This document shows positions 9,901 through 18,038 of a stretch of DNA of 64,000 nt, piece by piece. Within the stretch, counting starts at the first letter, position 1, and every line of letters starts with the position of its first letter. The position numbers and the translations under genes are program-made. Source of the stretch: CAVTPU01 sp963736695 (lineage in GTDB: Bacteria > Actinomycetota > Actinomycetes > Mycobacteriales > Micromonosporaceae); contig CAVTPU010000004.1 in the NCBI GenBank assembly GCA_963736695.1, positions 62,001 to 126,000 of the forward strand. Reading direction: 5' to 3'. The notes under the pieces were generated by a model. It worked only from the letters and a program-made list of their open reading frames with translations. It was not told the DNA's origin and made no database searches.

Positions 9901-10915
9901 CACCGTGAATGCCGGATTCGGGGAGCAGATCGCCGTCGGGGGCCGTGGCTCCGCCATCGAGCACGATGATGACGTGCGACTGGTCGGTTCCGCGTCCACC
10001 GCGCCCGAAGTTGGGCCGGTCGGCGATCTCGTCGTGGAGCAGCTCCGAGAGACTCACAAGGTTGTCCGCATAGAGCCGGGTGGGCCCGGCGGGATCGGAC
10101 CACTGCTTGTGCAGCGCGTGGGGCAGCCACTTGAGCCACTCCCAGTCGGCGACCCGACTGGGATGCACGCAACAGGCGATTTGCAGGTCTTCCGGAGAGT
10201 GGAAGGTCGCGAGCTGCGCCAGCATCGCCCGGGCGACGTCGAGCACTCCCGCCCGGTCGCCTTGAAGGCTGATCCGGGCGAAGGAGCGCAGCGAAATCTC
10301 CATCGGCAGGTCCGGCACGGTGGAGTAGGTGCGGATGAAGTGTCGCAGCGACGTCGACGACACCGGATCGAGGTCTTCCAACGGAGCGGTCTGCGGCGCC
10401 CGCAGCGGGGTCGCGAGCCGCTGCGGGCCGACTCCGGCGCGGATGCGGCCGAAGTCGGAGTCCATGCGGCGACGCTCCCAGGCTCGGCCGCTATGGATGA
10501 TCGACCACAGATCGGCCGGGTCGGGCCGGGTCATGAGCATCGCCTCGCGCTGGCGCGTGGCGACCTCACGGACCTGGGTTCTCAGACCGGTGAGGTAGCG
10601 CAGGTAGTCGCGGCGTTCGTCGTTGATCTGCGCTTTCTTGGACGAACCACCACGAGACATGCTCATCACGATCATGCCGATCATCGAGGTGGCGTAGAGC
10701 GCCCCGAAGATCATTGTCATGCTGGAACCAGCTCGTCCGATATAGACGAACGACATCGCCCCCATGCCGAGCATCATCGGCAGCATGAACAGCAGCTGCA
10801 TCGGTGCCTGATTGGTGCCGCGGGGCAGCATGGGCGGTGGCTGCAGGGCGATTTCACCACGGGGCAGCTCGGGAACGGGCGCGCGACGGGTCCGTTGCGC
10901 GGTCTGGGTGGTCAT
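6947..10915 (-). CDS. eccC: type VII secretion protein EccC, three-ATPase motor
   Basis: The FtsK/SpoIIIE-type motor of the ESX machine, 1322 residues, as a single chain (EccCa and EccCb not split). Two membrane helices lie at about residues 45-90. Three ATPase domains follow, with Walker A motifs GATGSGKSE (near 478), GAPQSGKST (near 840) and GDVESGKTN (near 1123). Walker B regions read LLVIIDEF, VFLVIDGW and LFVLVDDY. All three P-loops are intact, although the second and third domains have the weaker Walker B typical of the family. The start at 10915 is chosen over an ATG 33 bases upstream because GAGGAG sits six bases before it. The gene is divergent from the operon at 11094 and stops 37 bases before the promoter of the secreted-factor genes. 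Confidence 0.96.
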   Translation of the reverse strand: MTTQTAQRTRRAPVPELPRGEIALQPPPMLPRGTNQAPMQLLFMLPMMLGMGAMSFVYIGRAGSSMTMIFGALYATSMIGMIVMSMSRGGSSKKAQINDERRDYLRYLTGLRTQVREVATRQREAMLMTRPDPADLWSIIHSGRAWERRRMDSDFGRIRAGVGPQRLATPLRAPQTAPLEDLDPVSSTSLRHFIRTYSTVPDLPMEISLRSFARISLQGDRAGVLDVARAMLAQLATFHSPEDLQIACCVHPSRVADWEWLKWLPHALHKQWSDPAGPTRLYADNLVSLSELLHDEIADRPNFGRGGRGTDQSHVIIVLDGGATAPDGDLLPESGIHGVTIVDLTGAPMSAGPGKLDLVLDGDHLGMRNASGVALLGVADRLSAAGAEAVARELAPAFTIAPTGDGFSMAGTFGLADLLGFGDPRRIDPKMTWRPRPARDRLRIPLGIDAGGRPVEFDLKESAEGGMGPHGLVIGATGSGKSELLRTLVTGLAITHSSETLNMALIDFKGGATFAGMAGLPHTCAVITNLAADLALVDRMADALRGELVRRQELLRASGDYASVRDYERARDAGADLKPLPSLLVIIDEFSELLSTRPEFIDLFVMIGRLGRSLGVHLLLASQRLEEGRLRGLDSHLSYRIGLKTFSAPESRAVLGVPDAYELPSIPGSAFLKIDTTTLIRFKAAYVSSELPPMVMNIDTGAPIPISHQLVPFTLAPIAAEPTAAPVSPAAAPVAPDPSAPAKPGSQTVMSAMLGRLDGFGPPAYQIWLPPLADPPALDQLLPPLQLTEDRGLCPAGWAGNGKLAVPVAIVDKPFEQRRDLLWADLSGAAGHAVVVGAPQSGKSTMMRTLIASFALTHTPAEVQFFILDFGGGSMSTLAGLPHVSGYATRLDAERVRRVVAEVSGLMAAREKLFQEEAIDSIGTFRKNPRVIDDRRFGDVFLVIDGWMTLHQEFEQLEEAVTTLAARGLGFGIHIILGVNRWMEIRPALRDMIGTHFELRLGDPTDSAIDRRTAANVPRDRPGRGITRDKLHFLTGLPRIDSLTTVDDVAEGATDLVKRVSAAWRGQRAPQVRLLPREVPISVMPQPVPGDRRIPIGLAESDLGPVFLDFDTDPHFIAFGDVESGKTNLMRTIASGLQSRYTPAEATLLVGDYRRSMLGEVDPAYLLGYAGSEPVLTNLIGDVVQGMRARLPGADLTPDQLRQRNWWKGPDLFVLVDDYDMVVTQVRNPIAPLLEFLPQARDIGLHIILVRRSGGASRALYEPILQRLRELATPGLILSGARDEGPLLGDVKPSPQPPGRGNLVSRRAGVSLIQLAWSPEQG

Positions 10916-11013
10916 CGGCGCTCCTCTACAGCGAAGCCGGTGTATCACCAGTGTGGCGGTGCCGGCTTCGGTGGTGAAGGGGGGATGGTGGTCAATTCGG
11001 CAGACGTCACCAT

Positions 11014-11057
11014 GGGTAGTTTTGCCGTACGGCGTGGTCGGTCTCCGAATCTACGAT
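11014..11057 (+). promoter_or_regulatory. ESX-box promoter upstream of the 11094 operon
   Basis: GGGTAGTTTTGCCGT (11014-11028), 23 bases, then TACGAT (11052-11057). Box and spacing match those at 6843-6910 and 17916-17959. A partial second box, GGTCAATTCGGC, starts 24 bases upstream (10990), the same offset as the tandem copy at 6896-6910. The GTG start is about 30 bases beyond the expected transcription start. Confidence 0.65.
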
Positions 11058-11093
11058 GGTGCGGTCCTCGTGAGAACCCGGAAGGGGTGCGCC

Positions 11094-12191
11094 GTGCAAC
11101 TCGCAAACTCCAGCGCAATGGACGCTGCGGCCTCTGGCGGCGGTCCGAGCACGATCGTGCTGCCCGACATCGTCACGGGCCAACCCGAGGCAATCCTGGG
11201 ATACGCCGGCGAGCTGATCGCCAAAGCCGCCCGCCTCGCGTCGCACCTGGCGGCGTTGGAACGGGCCCGGGAGCAGCTGTCCCAGGTGTGGTCGGACGGG
11301 TCCGCGTCACAGAACGTGTTGACCAAGCTCACCAAGACATTCGAGCAGTTCAACGGCATTATTGAGACGGTCAACAAGGCCGTGACCGAGCTCGGCCTGT
11401 CGGCGGCGAAGGTGCGCATCGCGCAGACCGCCTACACCGCGGTCGTCAACGTGGTCAACCCCATCGTCCAAGCGCTGATCTCCAACCCGTGGACCTACGC
11501 GGCCGGTGCCGCGCTCGCCACTGGGGCGACATATCTGCTCAAAGCGTTTATCACCGCCATCAACGCCGTGATGAACATCATCGGCGGAGTTAACATCATC
11601 AAACTGCTCACCGACCTCGTTCAGATCGGACAGGCGATCAGCGAGCTCACCAACAGCGGGGCTGACGACAACGGGGCAGCGGCCGGAAACGCCGCGATCT
11701 CCGCGTCGCCGGTCTCGGCGCCGAAGCCGATGGAGACCGTCGCGACCCAGTCCGGTCAGTCCGCGCTCAACGGCGGTGGTTATGCCAGCGGCTCAAGCAC
11801 CGGCAACCAGTTCGGCTCCACCGATCTCACGAGCCAATATGGTTATAACCCCAGCGCGCTCGATCCCGCGAACAGTTGGATCGCCGTCGACCCTGCGGGT
11901 TCCGGGGCCTCCGGTGGCGGTTCCGCGACACCGAACGCGGGCGGAACTGGCACTGGCGCCGGCGGATCTGGCACAGGCGCGGAGACGGGCGGCGCCTCCA
12001 CCGTCGGTTCCGGTCAGTCCGGCGATCACGACGTGGTCATCACCGGAAAGAACGGTGACCTCGAGGTGACCGTCGAGGTTCCGGTCGACCTCGGTCGGGA
12101 TCTGGACGTGGACATTACCGTCGAGTCGGACGGAACGACGATCCATGAACACATCGATGTCGACGCGGACGGCTCCGTCCACGTCCGCTGA
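11094..12191 (+). CDS. large ESX-associated protein: helical WXG-like domain plus Gly-rich and charged tail
   Basis: A 365-residue protein, probably an ESX substrate. Residues about 30-130 form long amphipathic helices with a WSDGSA turn resembling a WXG motif. Residues about 130-185 are strongly hydrophobic (WTYAAGAALATGATYLLKAF and following), so it may insert in a membrane after export. From about 200 the chain is Gly/Ser/Ala-rich low complexity, and the last 55 residues are an acidic, alternating Asp/Val beta-like segment. No signal peptide is seen. The start is GTG 11094 with GGAAGGGG six bases upstream, rather than frames that begin inside the promoter. It leads an operon with the YbaB-like gene and eccD. 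The layout recalls EspB-like proteins, but I see no clear homology. Confidence 0.7.
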   Translation: MQLANSSAMDAAASGGGPSTIVLPDIVTGQPEAILGYAGELIAKAARLASHLAALERAREQLSQVWSDGSASQNVLTKLTKTFEQFNGIIETVNKAVTELGLSAAKVRIAQTAYTAVVNVVNPIVQALISNPWTYAAGAALATGATYLLKAFITAINAVMNIIGGVNIIKLLTDLVQIGQAISELTNSGADDNGAAAGNAAISASPVSAPKPMETVATQSGQSALNGGGYASGSSTGNQFGSTDLTSQYGYNPSALDPANSWIAVDPAGSGASGGGSATPNAGGTGTGAGGSGTGAETGGASTVGSGQSGDHDVVITGKNGDLEVTVEVPVDLGRDLDVDITVESDGTTIHEHIDVDADGSVHVR

Positions 12192-12240
12192 GCGGTAAGG
12201 TCGCTGAGCGGTTCTGTCGGCTAATGAGGGAGCGTTCGTA

Positions 12241-12558
12241 GTGGAGCCCGAGATCGAGGACTTGCTGGCGCGGGTCAGGGAACAACAGGAGCGGATCGAG
12301 GAGATTCAGCGTTCCGTCTCCGAGATGATGATCACCGGATACGCCGGCAACGGCGACGTGACGGTGAAGCTCAATGGTGGTGGACGGTTCACCGAAGTCA
12401 CCATCGATCCTCAGGTGGCGCGCCGATATGACGCCGACACCCTCGGGTCGTTGGTCCTCGAGGCGGTCAACGATGGATTGACCAAGCTGTCCCAGGCCAG
12501 CCAGGCGAAGTTCGCACCGATCATCGCGGAAGCCCGAGGAGAGATCGAGACATACTGA
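12241..12558 (+). CDS. YbaB/EbfC family protein, EspL-like
   Basis: A 105-residue protein with the YbaB/EbfC pattern: an N-terminal coiled-coil helix, a central three-strand sheet (VTVKLNGGGRFTEVTIDPQ) and a C-terminal helix. Free-standing YbaB proteins bind DNA as dimers, but members inside ESX loci (EspL in ESX-1) are linked to stability of secreted Esp proteins. The GTG start has GGGAG eight bases upstream. The stop overlaps the eccD start (TGATG), so it is translationally coupled to eccD. Confidence 0.82.
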   Translation: MEPEIEDLLARVREQQERIEEIQRSVSEMMITGYAGNGDVTVKLNGGGRFTEVTIDPQVARRYDADTLGSLVLEAVNDGLTKLSQASQAKFAPIIAEARGEIETY

Positions 12559-13937
12559 TGACTTTGGTACAGCCGCGCCGGGTGACCGTCGTCGCCCCCA
12601 AGGTACGAGTCGACGTGTCTCTTCCTCTGCAGAGCACCGTCGCTGAGTTGGTTCCGCAACTCGTGCGCATCTGCGATGCGGACGCCGGCCAGACTGCGGG
12701 GCTCGTCGGTTGGGAGTTGAGCCGGCTCGGGGCGAGTCCCCTCGAGCCGGCCTCCACAGTTGAGTCCGCGGGCGTGCGCGACGGCGAGGTGCTCTATCTC
12801 AACCCGCACGATCGGCGCCCGACACCGTTGATCTTCGATGACGTCGTGGACGCGATCGCCAACGCGTCGGCTAATCAGGCGGGTTCCTGGCGACCCGAGA
12901 CCTCCCGCACCGTGGGGTTGGCGTTCGCCGGACTGTGTTTCGCCGCCGTGGTCGTCCTGTTGGAGTTCCTGGGGCCGAACGGGACGGCGATCCCGCTGCT
13001 CGCCGGCGGCCTCGGCATGGTCCTGCTCATCGTGGGTGGAGCCATGGCACGCGCCTATGGTGACGTGACGGCCGGTGCCACCATCGCTGCTGCAGGGCTT
13101 CCAGCGGTCTTCATCGCCGGAACGCACGTCCTCGGCGGGCCCGTCAGCCTGTTCAACCTCACGGCCGCGCAGCTCGGCATCGGCTGCGTGACACTCGCCG
13201 TCTACGCGGTGCTCTCCGTCGTCATCGTCGCGGATCAGTCGCCATGGTTCGTCAGTGTGGCGACGAGCGCCGCTTTCGGTGGCGTGGGGACAGTCGTGGC
13301 CATGGCCTCCGGCGCGAAGGCCTATGCGGCGGCGTCGGTCATGTTGGTGCTCGTCGTGGCCATCAGCCCGGTGTTGCCGACGTTGGCGCTGCGGCTCGGT
13401 CGACTGCCGTTGCCAAAGATCCCGACCGACGTCAACGCGTTTCGTCAGGACGAACGACCGACCCTCGGTCCAGCGGTCGTGGAGGAGACCAAGTCCGCTG
13501 CCCGGTTGTTGACCGGGCTGCTCGCCGCGTCCGCGACGATCGTGGTCTGGTGTTCGGTCGTGCTGGTCAAGACGGATCTGCGCATGGCGTGGCTGCTCGC
13601 CGGTCTCGCCGGGCTCGGCCTGGTGCTGCGAGCGCGGGCATATCAGATCGCCTCAGCGAGGTTCGTGTTGTTGCTCGCCGGCGCGGCGGTCGTGGCGACG
13701 ACGGCGACGACCATCGCGAGGGAGGGAACAACCTCGGTTCGACTCATCGTGGCGGGCGTAGCCGTTCTTGTCGGCATCATCGCCTTCACCTATGCGCTGC
13801 GGGCCCTGGACCGGGCCGTCTCGCCCTATTGGTCGAGGTTGCTCGACGTGGTGGAGTTCCTCACGCTCATCAGCCTGGTGCCGATCGCGAGCGCCGTGCT
13901 CGACCTCTACGCCTCCGTGCGGGGCTGGGCGAGCTGA
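12558..13937 (+). CDS. eccD: type VII secretion integral membrane protein EccD
   Basis: The main membrane channel component of ESX systems, 459 residues, close to family length. Residues 8-95 form the cytosolic ubiquitin-like domain (VRVDVSLPLQSTVAELVPQL at its start). From about 115 to the end there are roughly eleven hydrophobic helices with short loops, interrupted by one cytosolic loop of about 40 residues near 285-310 (LPLPKIPTDVNAFRQDE). It is the third gene of the operon that starts at 11094 and overlaps its predecessor by one base. The convergent eccE gene follows after a 169-base gap. Confidence 0.94.
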   Translation: MTLVQPRRVTVVAPKVRVDVSLPLQSTVAELVPQLVRICDADAGQTAGLVGWELSRLGASPLEPASTVESAGVRDGEVLYLNPHDRRPTPLIFDDVVDAIANASANQAGSWRPETSRTVGLAFAGLCFAAVVVLLEFLGPNGTAIPLLAGGLGMVLLIVGGAMARAYGDVTAGATIAAAGLPAVFIAGTHVLGGPVSLFNLTAAQLGIGCVTLAVYAVLSVVIVADQSPWFVSVATSAAFGGVGTVVAMASGAKAYAAASVMLVLVVAISPVLPTLALRLGRLPLPKIPTDVNAFRQDERPTLGPAVVEETKSAARLLTGLLAASATIVVWCSVVLVKTDLRMAWLLAGLAGLGLVLRARAYQIASARFVLLLAGAAVVATTATTIAREGTTSVRLIVAGVAVLVGIIAFTYALRALDRAVSPYWSRLLDVVEFLTLISLVPIASAVLDLYASVRGWAS

Positions 13938-14006
13938 TTCGACGACATCGGTTGGCGTGGCTCGGTCGTCCAGATATCTGGAGGCCGGGCCATCGCCGTC
14001 TCAAGG

Positions 14007-14049
14007 CATAATTGACCCGGGCGCAATTGACCAGGACATAATTGACCCG
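14007..14049. repeat. three short direct repeats of an AATTGACC core
   Basis: CATAATTGACCCG (14007-14019), GCGCAATTGACC (14021-14032) and ACATAATTGACCCG (14036-14049) repeat the core AATTGACC at about 15-base intervals. They sit in the gap between the convergent eccD and eccE genes. No hairpin is formed, so they are not an obvious terminator. They may be protein-binding sites or a slippage product. Confidence 0.5.
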
Positions 14050-14106
14050 CGATCCGTCCGGATTATCCAATATGGAAGTTTGTCCTGCCGGTGCGATTTC
14101 GCGTCT

Positions 14107-15564
14107 TTAGTCGTCGAGCGCTATTCCCAGCGGAAGTGTCGCACGCACCCCGGCGACGTGCTCGCCGTCGGTGCGCGCCCATCCACGTCCGAGTCGGGCA
14201 CGGGCCCGAGCGAACGCCGTCAGGACCCGGAAGATGTTGGGACGTGCCGGAACGGCGATGCGGGTGATCACCTGCGAGGGCAACCCCTGAGGCGTCGGAC
14301 GGTCGAAGAGCACCGCCACCCGCAGCATGAGCGCCGGTGCGGCCGCCGGTGGTGTCATGGCCGACGCGAGTTCGCGCCAGCTGCGCGGCGTGCGACGCAG
14401 CCGATAGCAGGCCGAGTGCAGCGCGCCGATCGACCACGCGTGCCAGTGCTCCACCGCGGGTGGATAGGAGATGTCCTGGCGTACGGGATCAATGCCGAGC
14501 GAGAGCGCGAGCCGGGTCCGGACCTCTTCGCCATCAAGCGGTCGGGTGACAAAGCCGGCATCGGACAGCTGCGCGGCCAACAACAGCGCCGCGCTCGACG
14601 CGGCCCGCCGGGCCGCGTCGGCGCCACCAGTGTCCGCCACGCCGCTCGGGTCGGCGGTCAGTCGCAACGCCACCAGCCACGTCCGCTGTGACGGCGGCTG
14701 ACTCGCTGGCGTCGCTTCGCTGATCACCTGGGTGCGGATGGAGCCAAACTGCGGATCGGTCGTCGCGAGCCCGACCCGACCGAGCAGCTCGATGAGCGGA
14801 TTGGTCGGCGGCGGTGCGGACATACCGGCGGACCGGCGGTCACTGGGTGAAGCAACGGTCGGGTGACCGGCACGGGACGTTTTCGTGGCGCCACTACCGG
14901 CCGGAGCCTGGCCGCCGAACGGGCCACCAGCAGAGTTCGCCGGGCCGGCCTGCGCACCCGCGACCCGGGTGGCGGCACCACCGAGCTGGTGTGGTGCGAC
15001 GCCGACGGACACATGGGAAGGAACATCCGTCGGGGCACTGAGCGCGGCGACCGGCGCGGTGGGCCCCTGCGACCGCGGCAAAGTGACGTGGAGAACGGCG
15101 CTCCAACACTCTGCGTCACCAACGAGGCCGACCCGATTGCCCTCGCGATCGGCGTGCGTGCCGATGCCGACGTCCGGAATGAGCATGGCCAAAGGATCGG
15201 GGGCGGTCGTCGAACCGCGTTCACTCGCCTGCTGTCGTAGGGTGCGCGCGATTCGCCGGGCGCGTCGCACCCGCTCGCGGAACCGAATAAAACGGGCGAA
15301 CTTGCTATAGGGATGCCGGTCACGGATGCGCAGCAACACGCCCCCGACGACGAGAGTGGCAGCGGTCGCGGCGAGCACACCGGGAAGCGTTGTCGGCGGT
15401 CCGGCGATCACGACCGCGATCAGGGCGAACTGACTTATCAGGACTTGTCGTGCGATGTTGCCCCGAATGCCGGCGCGAGAGATCGGGCGTGGGAGCCCGG
15501 AACCCTGAGCCGGAGAGGGCCGCGCGAATCCGGCGGAGGACGGGAGCGACTGCGGGTTCGTCAT
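14107..15564 (-). CDS. eccE: type VII secretion protein EccE
   Basis: The peripheral membrane component of the ESX core complex, 485 residues. Two membrane helices lie near the N-terminus (about 38-82), followed by the basic segment RIRDRHPYSKFARF and a large soluble domain. Residues about 150-260 are Ala/Pro/Thr-rich and poorly conserved in this family; the C-terminal 200 residues are more ordered. It is transcribed alone on the minus strand, convergent with eccD and divergent from eccB, so its promoter must lie within 15565-15773. The assignment rests on size, topology and position as well as the N-terminal pattern, since EccE proteins diverge strongly. Confidence 0.88.
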   Translation of the reverse strand: MTNPQSLPSSAGFARPSPAQGSGLPRPISRAGIRGNIARQVLISQFALIAVVIAGPPTTLPGVLAATAATLVVGGVLLRIRDRHPYSKFARFIRFRERVRRARRIARTLRQQASERGSTTAPDPLAMLIPDVGIGTHADREGNRVGLVGDAECWSAVLHVTLPRSQGPTAPVAALSAPTDVPSHVSVGVAPHQLGGAATRVAGAQAGPANSAGGPFGGQAPAGSGATKTSRAGHPTVASPSDRRSAGMSAPPPTNPLIELLGRVGLATTDPQFGSIRTQVISEATPASQPPSQRTWLVALRLTADPSGVADTGGADAARRAASSAALLLAAQLSDAGFVTRPLDGEEVRTRLALSLGIDPVRQDISYPPAVEHWHAWSIGALHSACYRLRRTPRSWRELASAMTPPAAAPALMLRVAVLFDRPTPQGLPSQVITRIAVPARPNIFRVLTAFARARARLGRGWARTDGEHVAGVRATLPLGIALDD

Positions 15565-15773
15565 TCTCTCCGAGGCTCCTTGCCGTGCTCACCAAGATGT
15601 CCAGGGCGCTCGCCTTCCCGCACCTCGCGGTAAAGGAGCAGGTCACGAGCGGTGTCCGGCACAGGAAGGAATGTGTCGTTCGCCGACAGGGGTTCCCGCC
15701 GCGACTGATATTACTCTATGTTGCACTGGCGAGGGATCACTCGTGCCAGTCTTCCATCGAGCTGAGGTGTCTG

Positions 15774-17192
15774 ATGTGGACACAACGGGACCAGTTGCAG
15801 GCCTATCAGTTCCTGCGGCGCCGGTTGGTATCCGCTCTTCAAATGGGCGATGCGAACCATCCCACATCGCCGAGTCGCCGGGTCATCGTCGGGACCGTGC
15901 TCGGAACCGTGCTCGCTCTGCTCGTCGCGGGGGGGTTCGGAATCTATGGTCTGTTGAAGTCGGGGGTCAACCAGGACTGGCGTAAGGCCGGTCAGGTGGT
16001 GATCGAGAAGGAGACCGGTGCCGCCTTCGTCCTGGACAAAGGCGGACTTCTCCACCCCATGATCAACTATACCTCGGCGCGGCTGTTCGCCGGCGGAGAG
16101 GGCAAAACGACCGTCACGGTGTCGGCCAAGTCGCTAGCCAACGCCGCCCGCGGCGTGCCGCTCGGCATCACTGGGGCGCCCAACTCGGTGCCCACCGCCG
16201 CCAATCTGGTCAGCGAGCCCTGGGCGGTCTGCTCGGCCGTCAACCGCAACCTGCCAGCCACCTCGACGCCCGACACCACCGTGATGGTCGGTGTCCGGTT
16301 CGCCTCGGGGGAACTCGACGCCGCGCACGCGCTCATCGTCAAGGACCCGAACGGGGGCGTCTACGCGCTCATTGGCGGGCGTCGGTTCAAGATCGCGGAC
16401 GATCAGGTTCTCGTCGCATTGGGCTTCGCACCCGCACAAAAGGTGCCGGTGAGCCTCTCGTGGATCAACGCCGTCCCACCGGGGCCGGACTTCCGGCTCA
16501 TTCAGATCCCAAGCAGTGGCGAACGCGCGTCCTTCCAGGTCGGTGGCGTCCGCACGAATGTCGGGGAGGTGGTGTTCACCGAACTCGATGGAGTCAAGCA
16601 CTTCTATCTCGTGCGCAAAAACAGTCTGTCGGTCATCACCGCCACTGAAGCGACACTGGTCGTCGAGAATCCCAAGAACAAACAGTCCAAACAACGCAAG
16701 GTGTCCAACTCCGACATCAGCGAATCGGTGTCGATCAAGCAGGAGACTCTCGTCGCCGAATATCCGGCCAACATCCCCCAGCCGATCAACCAGGTGCGCA
16801 GCGACCAGGCCACGATCTGCGGCGCCTCCGGCCCGGCCGGTGATATGACCATCCACATCTATGACCGGGTGCCGCTGCCGAGCGGAGCGAAGCCGATCAC
16901 CATCACCGATCAGTCCGACCAGCGGCTCGCTGGCGCGGCGTTCGTGCCTCCCGGCATGGGAGTCGTGGTTCGGATGGGAACTGGAACCCCTATCGGAACC
17001 GTCTATCTCATCACGGATCAGGGCATCCGGTATCCGATCCCCGGAGAGGACGCGATGAAGGCGTTGGGTTATGGCGCGGTGACGCCGGTGCAGACACACG
17101 AGTGGTTGCTCACCCTCTTTCCGCTTGGGCCGGTGCTCGACCCGGAGGCCGCCGGCCGGCCACCCGTGACGGCGGCGGTGAGCGGTTCGTGA
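15774..17192 (+). CDS. eccB: type VII secretion protein EccB
   Basis: The extracytoplasmic ring-forming subunit of the ESX core, 472 residues. It begins with the family signature MWTQRDQLQAYQFLRRRLVSA, has one membrane helix at about 37-60, and then a large exported domain built of repeated mixed alpha/beta units (for example VFVLDKGG-, YALIGGRRFKI- and VYLITDQGIRYPI-like repeats). The signature fixes the start at ATG 15774, with GAGGTG five bases upstream, although the frame is open further upstream. The last codons overlap the response-regulator gene by four bases (GTGA), so the two are co-expressed. Confidence 0.95.
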   Translation: MWTQRDQLQAYQFLRRRLVSALQMGDANHPTSPSRRVIVGTVLGTVLALLVAGGFGIYGLLKSGVNQDWRKAGQVVIEKETGAAFVLDKGGLLHPMINYTSARLFAGGEGKTTVTVSAKSLANAARGVPLGITGAPNSVPTAANLVSEPWAVCSAVNRNLPATSTPDTTVMVGVRFASGELDAAHALIVKDPNGGVYALIGGRRFKIADDQVLVALGFAPAQKVPVSLSWINAVPPGPDFRLIQIPSSGERASFQVGGVRTNVGEVVFTELDGVKHFYLVRKNSLSVITATEATLVVENPKNKQSKQRKVSNSDISESVSIKQETLVAEYPANIPQPINQVRSDQATICGASGPAGDMTIHIYDRVPLPSGAKPITITDQSDQRLAGAAFVPPGMGVVVRMGTGTPIGTVYLITDQGIRYPIPGEDAMKALGYGAVTPVQTHEWLLTLFPLGPVLDPEAAGRPPVTAAVSGS

Positions 17193-17875
17193 CCCGGCCG
17201 GAGAACGGGCTCCCCGAGCCGACCGTGTCAGACCAACCGGTCGTCGAGGTCGCGGTCGTCGAAGACCATCCGCTCTATCGCATCGCCCTCGTGCGGGTGC
17301 TCATGGAGTCGCCGAACATGCGGGTCGGAGCCATCGCCGGATCGGTCGAGGAGTTCGCGTCGTTCCGCCAGCCCCCTGGCGGGGTCGTGGTGCTCGACCT
17401 CAAACTCCCCGGCGCGCGCGACGCCACCGCCGTCGTGCAGGTGACCGCGATGGGTCACCGGGTGCTCGTGGTGTCGGCGCACGCGGAGAAAGTCGCCGTG
17501 CTCGCCGCCATCGCAGCCGGAGCACGCGGTTTCCTCACCAAGGACGCCGACGCCGACGAGGTGGTGCGGGCCGTGCGTGAGGTCGCGGCCGGACACACCT
17601 ATGTCTCACCGACGCTCGCGTCCCTGCTGCTCGACTCGTCGCAGGGCCGCTATACGGCGCTGCGACTGCCATTGTCGGAGCGGGAGCGTCAGGTGCTGGG
17701 CTTGCTCGCGGCCGGGGAACGCGATCAGGACATCGCCGACGCGTTGTCGATCAGCGTGCGGACCGTCCGGTCGCATCTCGACCGGATCCGGGAGAAGACC
17801 GGTCGCCGTCGGCGGCCCGAACTCACCCGTCTGGCCATCGAGGAGGGCATCGTCTCGAATCACTCCACCGGATAG
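17189..17875 (+). CDS. LuxR/NarL-type response regulator of the ESX locus
   Basis: A 228-residue DNA-binding response regulator. The receiver domain has the acidic pair Glu25-Asp26, the phospho-acceptor Asp70 (VVVLDLKLPG) and the conserved Lys in FLTKDA. The C-terminal LuxR helix-turn-helix reads LSERERQVLGLLAAGERDQD through SISVRTVRSHLDRI. The start is GTG 17189, overlapping the stop of eccB. It lies 40 bases before the ESX-box promoter at 17916 and is the best local candidate to bind that box; its partner may be the kinase at 1476-2798. Both links are inferred from position. Confidence 0.9.
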   Translation: MTRPENGLPEPTVSDQPVVEVAVVEDHPLYRIALVRVLMESPNMRVGAIAGSVEEFASFRQPPGGVVVLDLKLPGARDATAVVQVTAMGHRVLVVSAHAEKVAVLAAIAAGARGFLTKDADADEVVRAVREVAAGHTYVSPTLASLLLDSSQGRYTALRLPLSERERQVLGLLAAGERDQDIADALSISVRTVRSHLDRIREKTGRRRRPELTRLAIEEGIVSNHSTG

Positions 17876-17915
17876 ATCGCCGGTCGATCCAGCACCGCCG
17901 AGTGCGCGAATTAAT

Positions 17916-17959
17916 GGGTAATTCTGCCGTTCAGCGCGGCTCGGCGGCCCGCCTACGAT
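17916..17959 (+). promoter_or_regulatory. ESX-box promoter upstream of the 18039 gene
   Basis: GGGTAATTCTGCCGT (17916-17930), 23 bases, then TACGAT (17954-17959). Spacing is identical to the other two ESX-box promoters of the window. The start codon of the small helical protein lies about 73 bases downstream. Confidence 0.65.
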
Positions 17960-18038
17960 GGGCGTGGCTCGCATCGATCACGATGGGCGTGCGGGCACTC
18001 ATGTTGCTGCCAAACGATATTTCGAGGGCGTGATTGCG

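Noticed and set aside
7178..11365. Two long plus-strand open frames opposite eccC
   Set aside because: They are antisense shadows of a GC-rich gene: His/Arg/Gly-rich, no motifs, and eccC on the other strand is certain.
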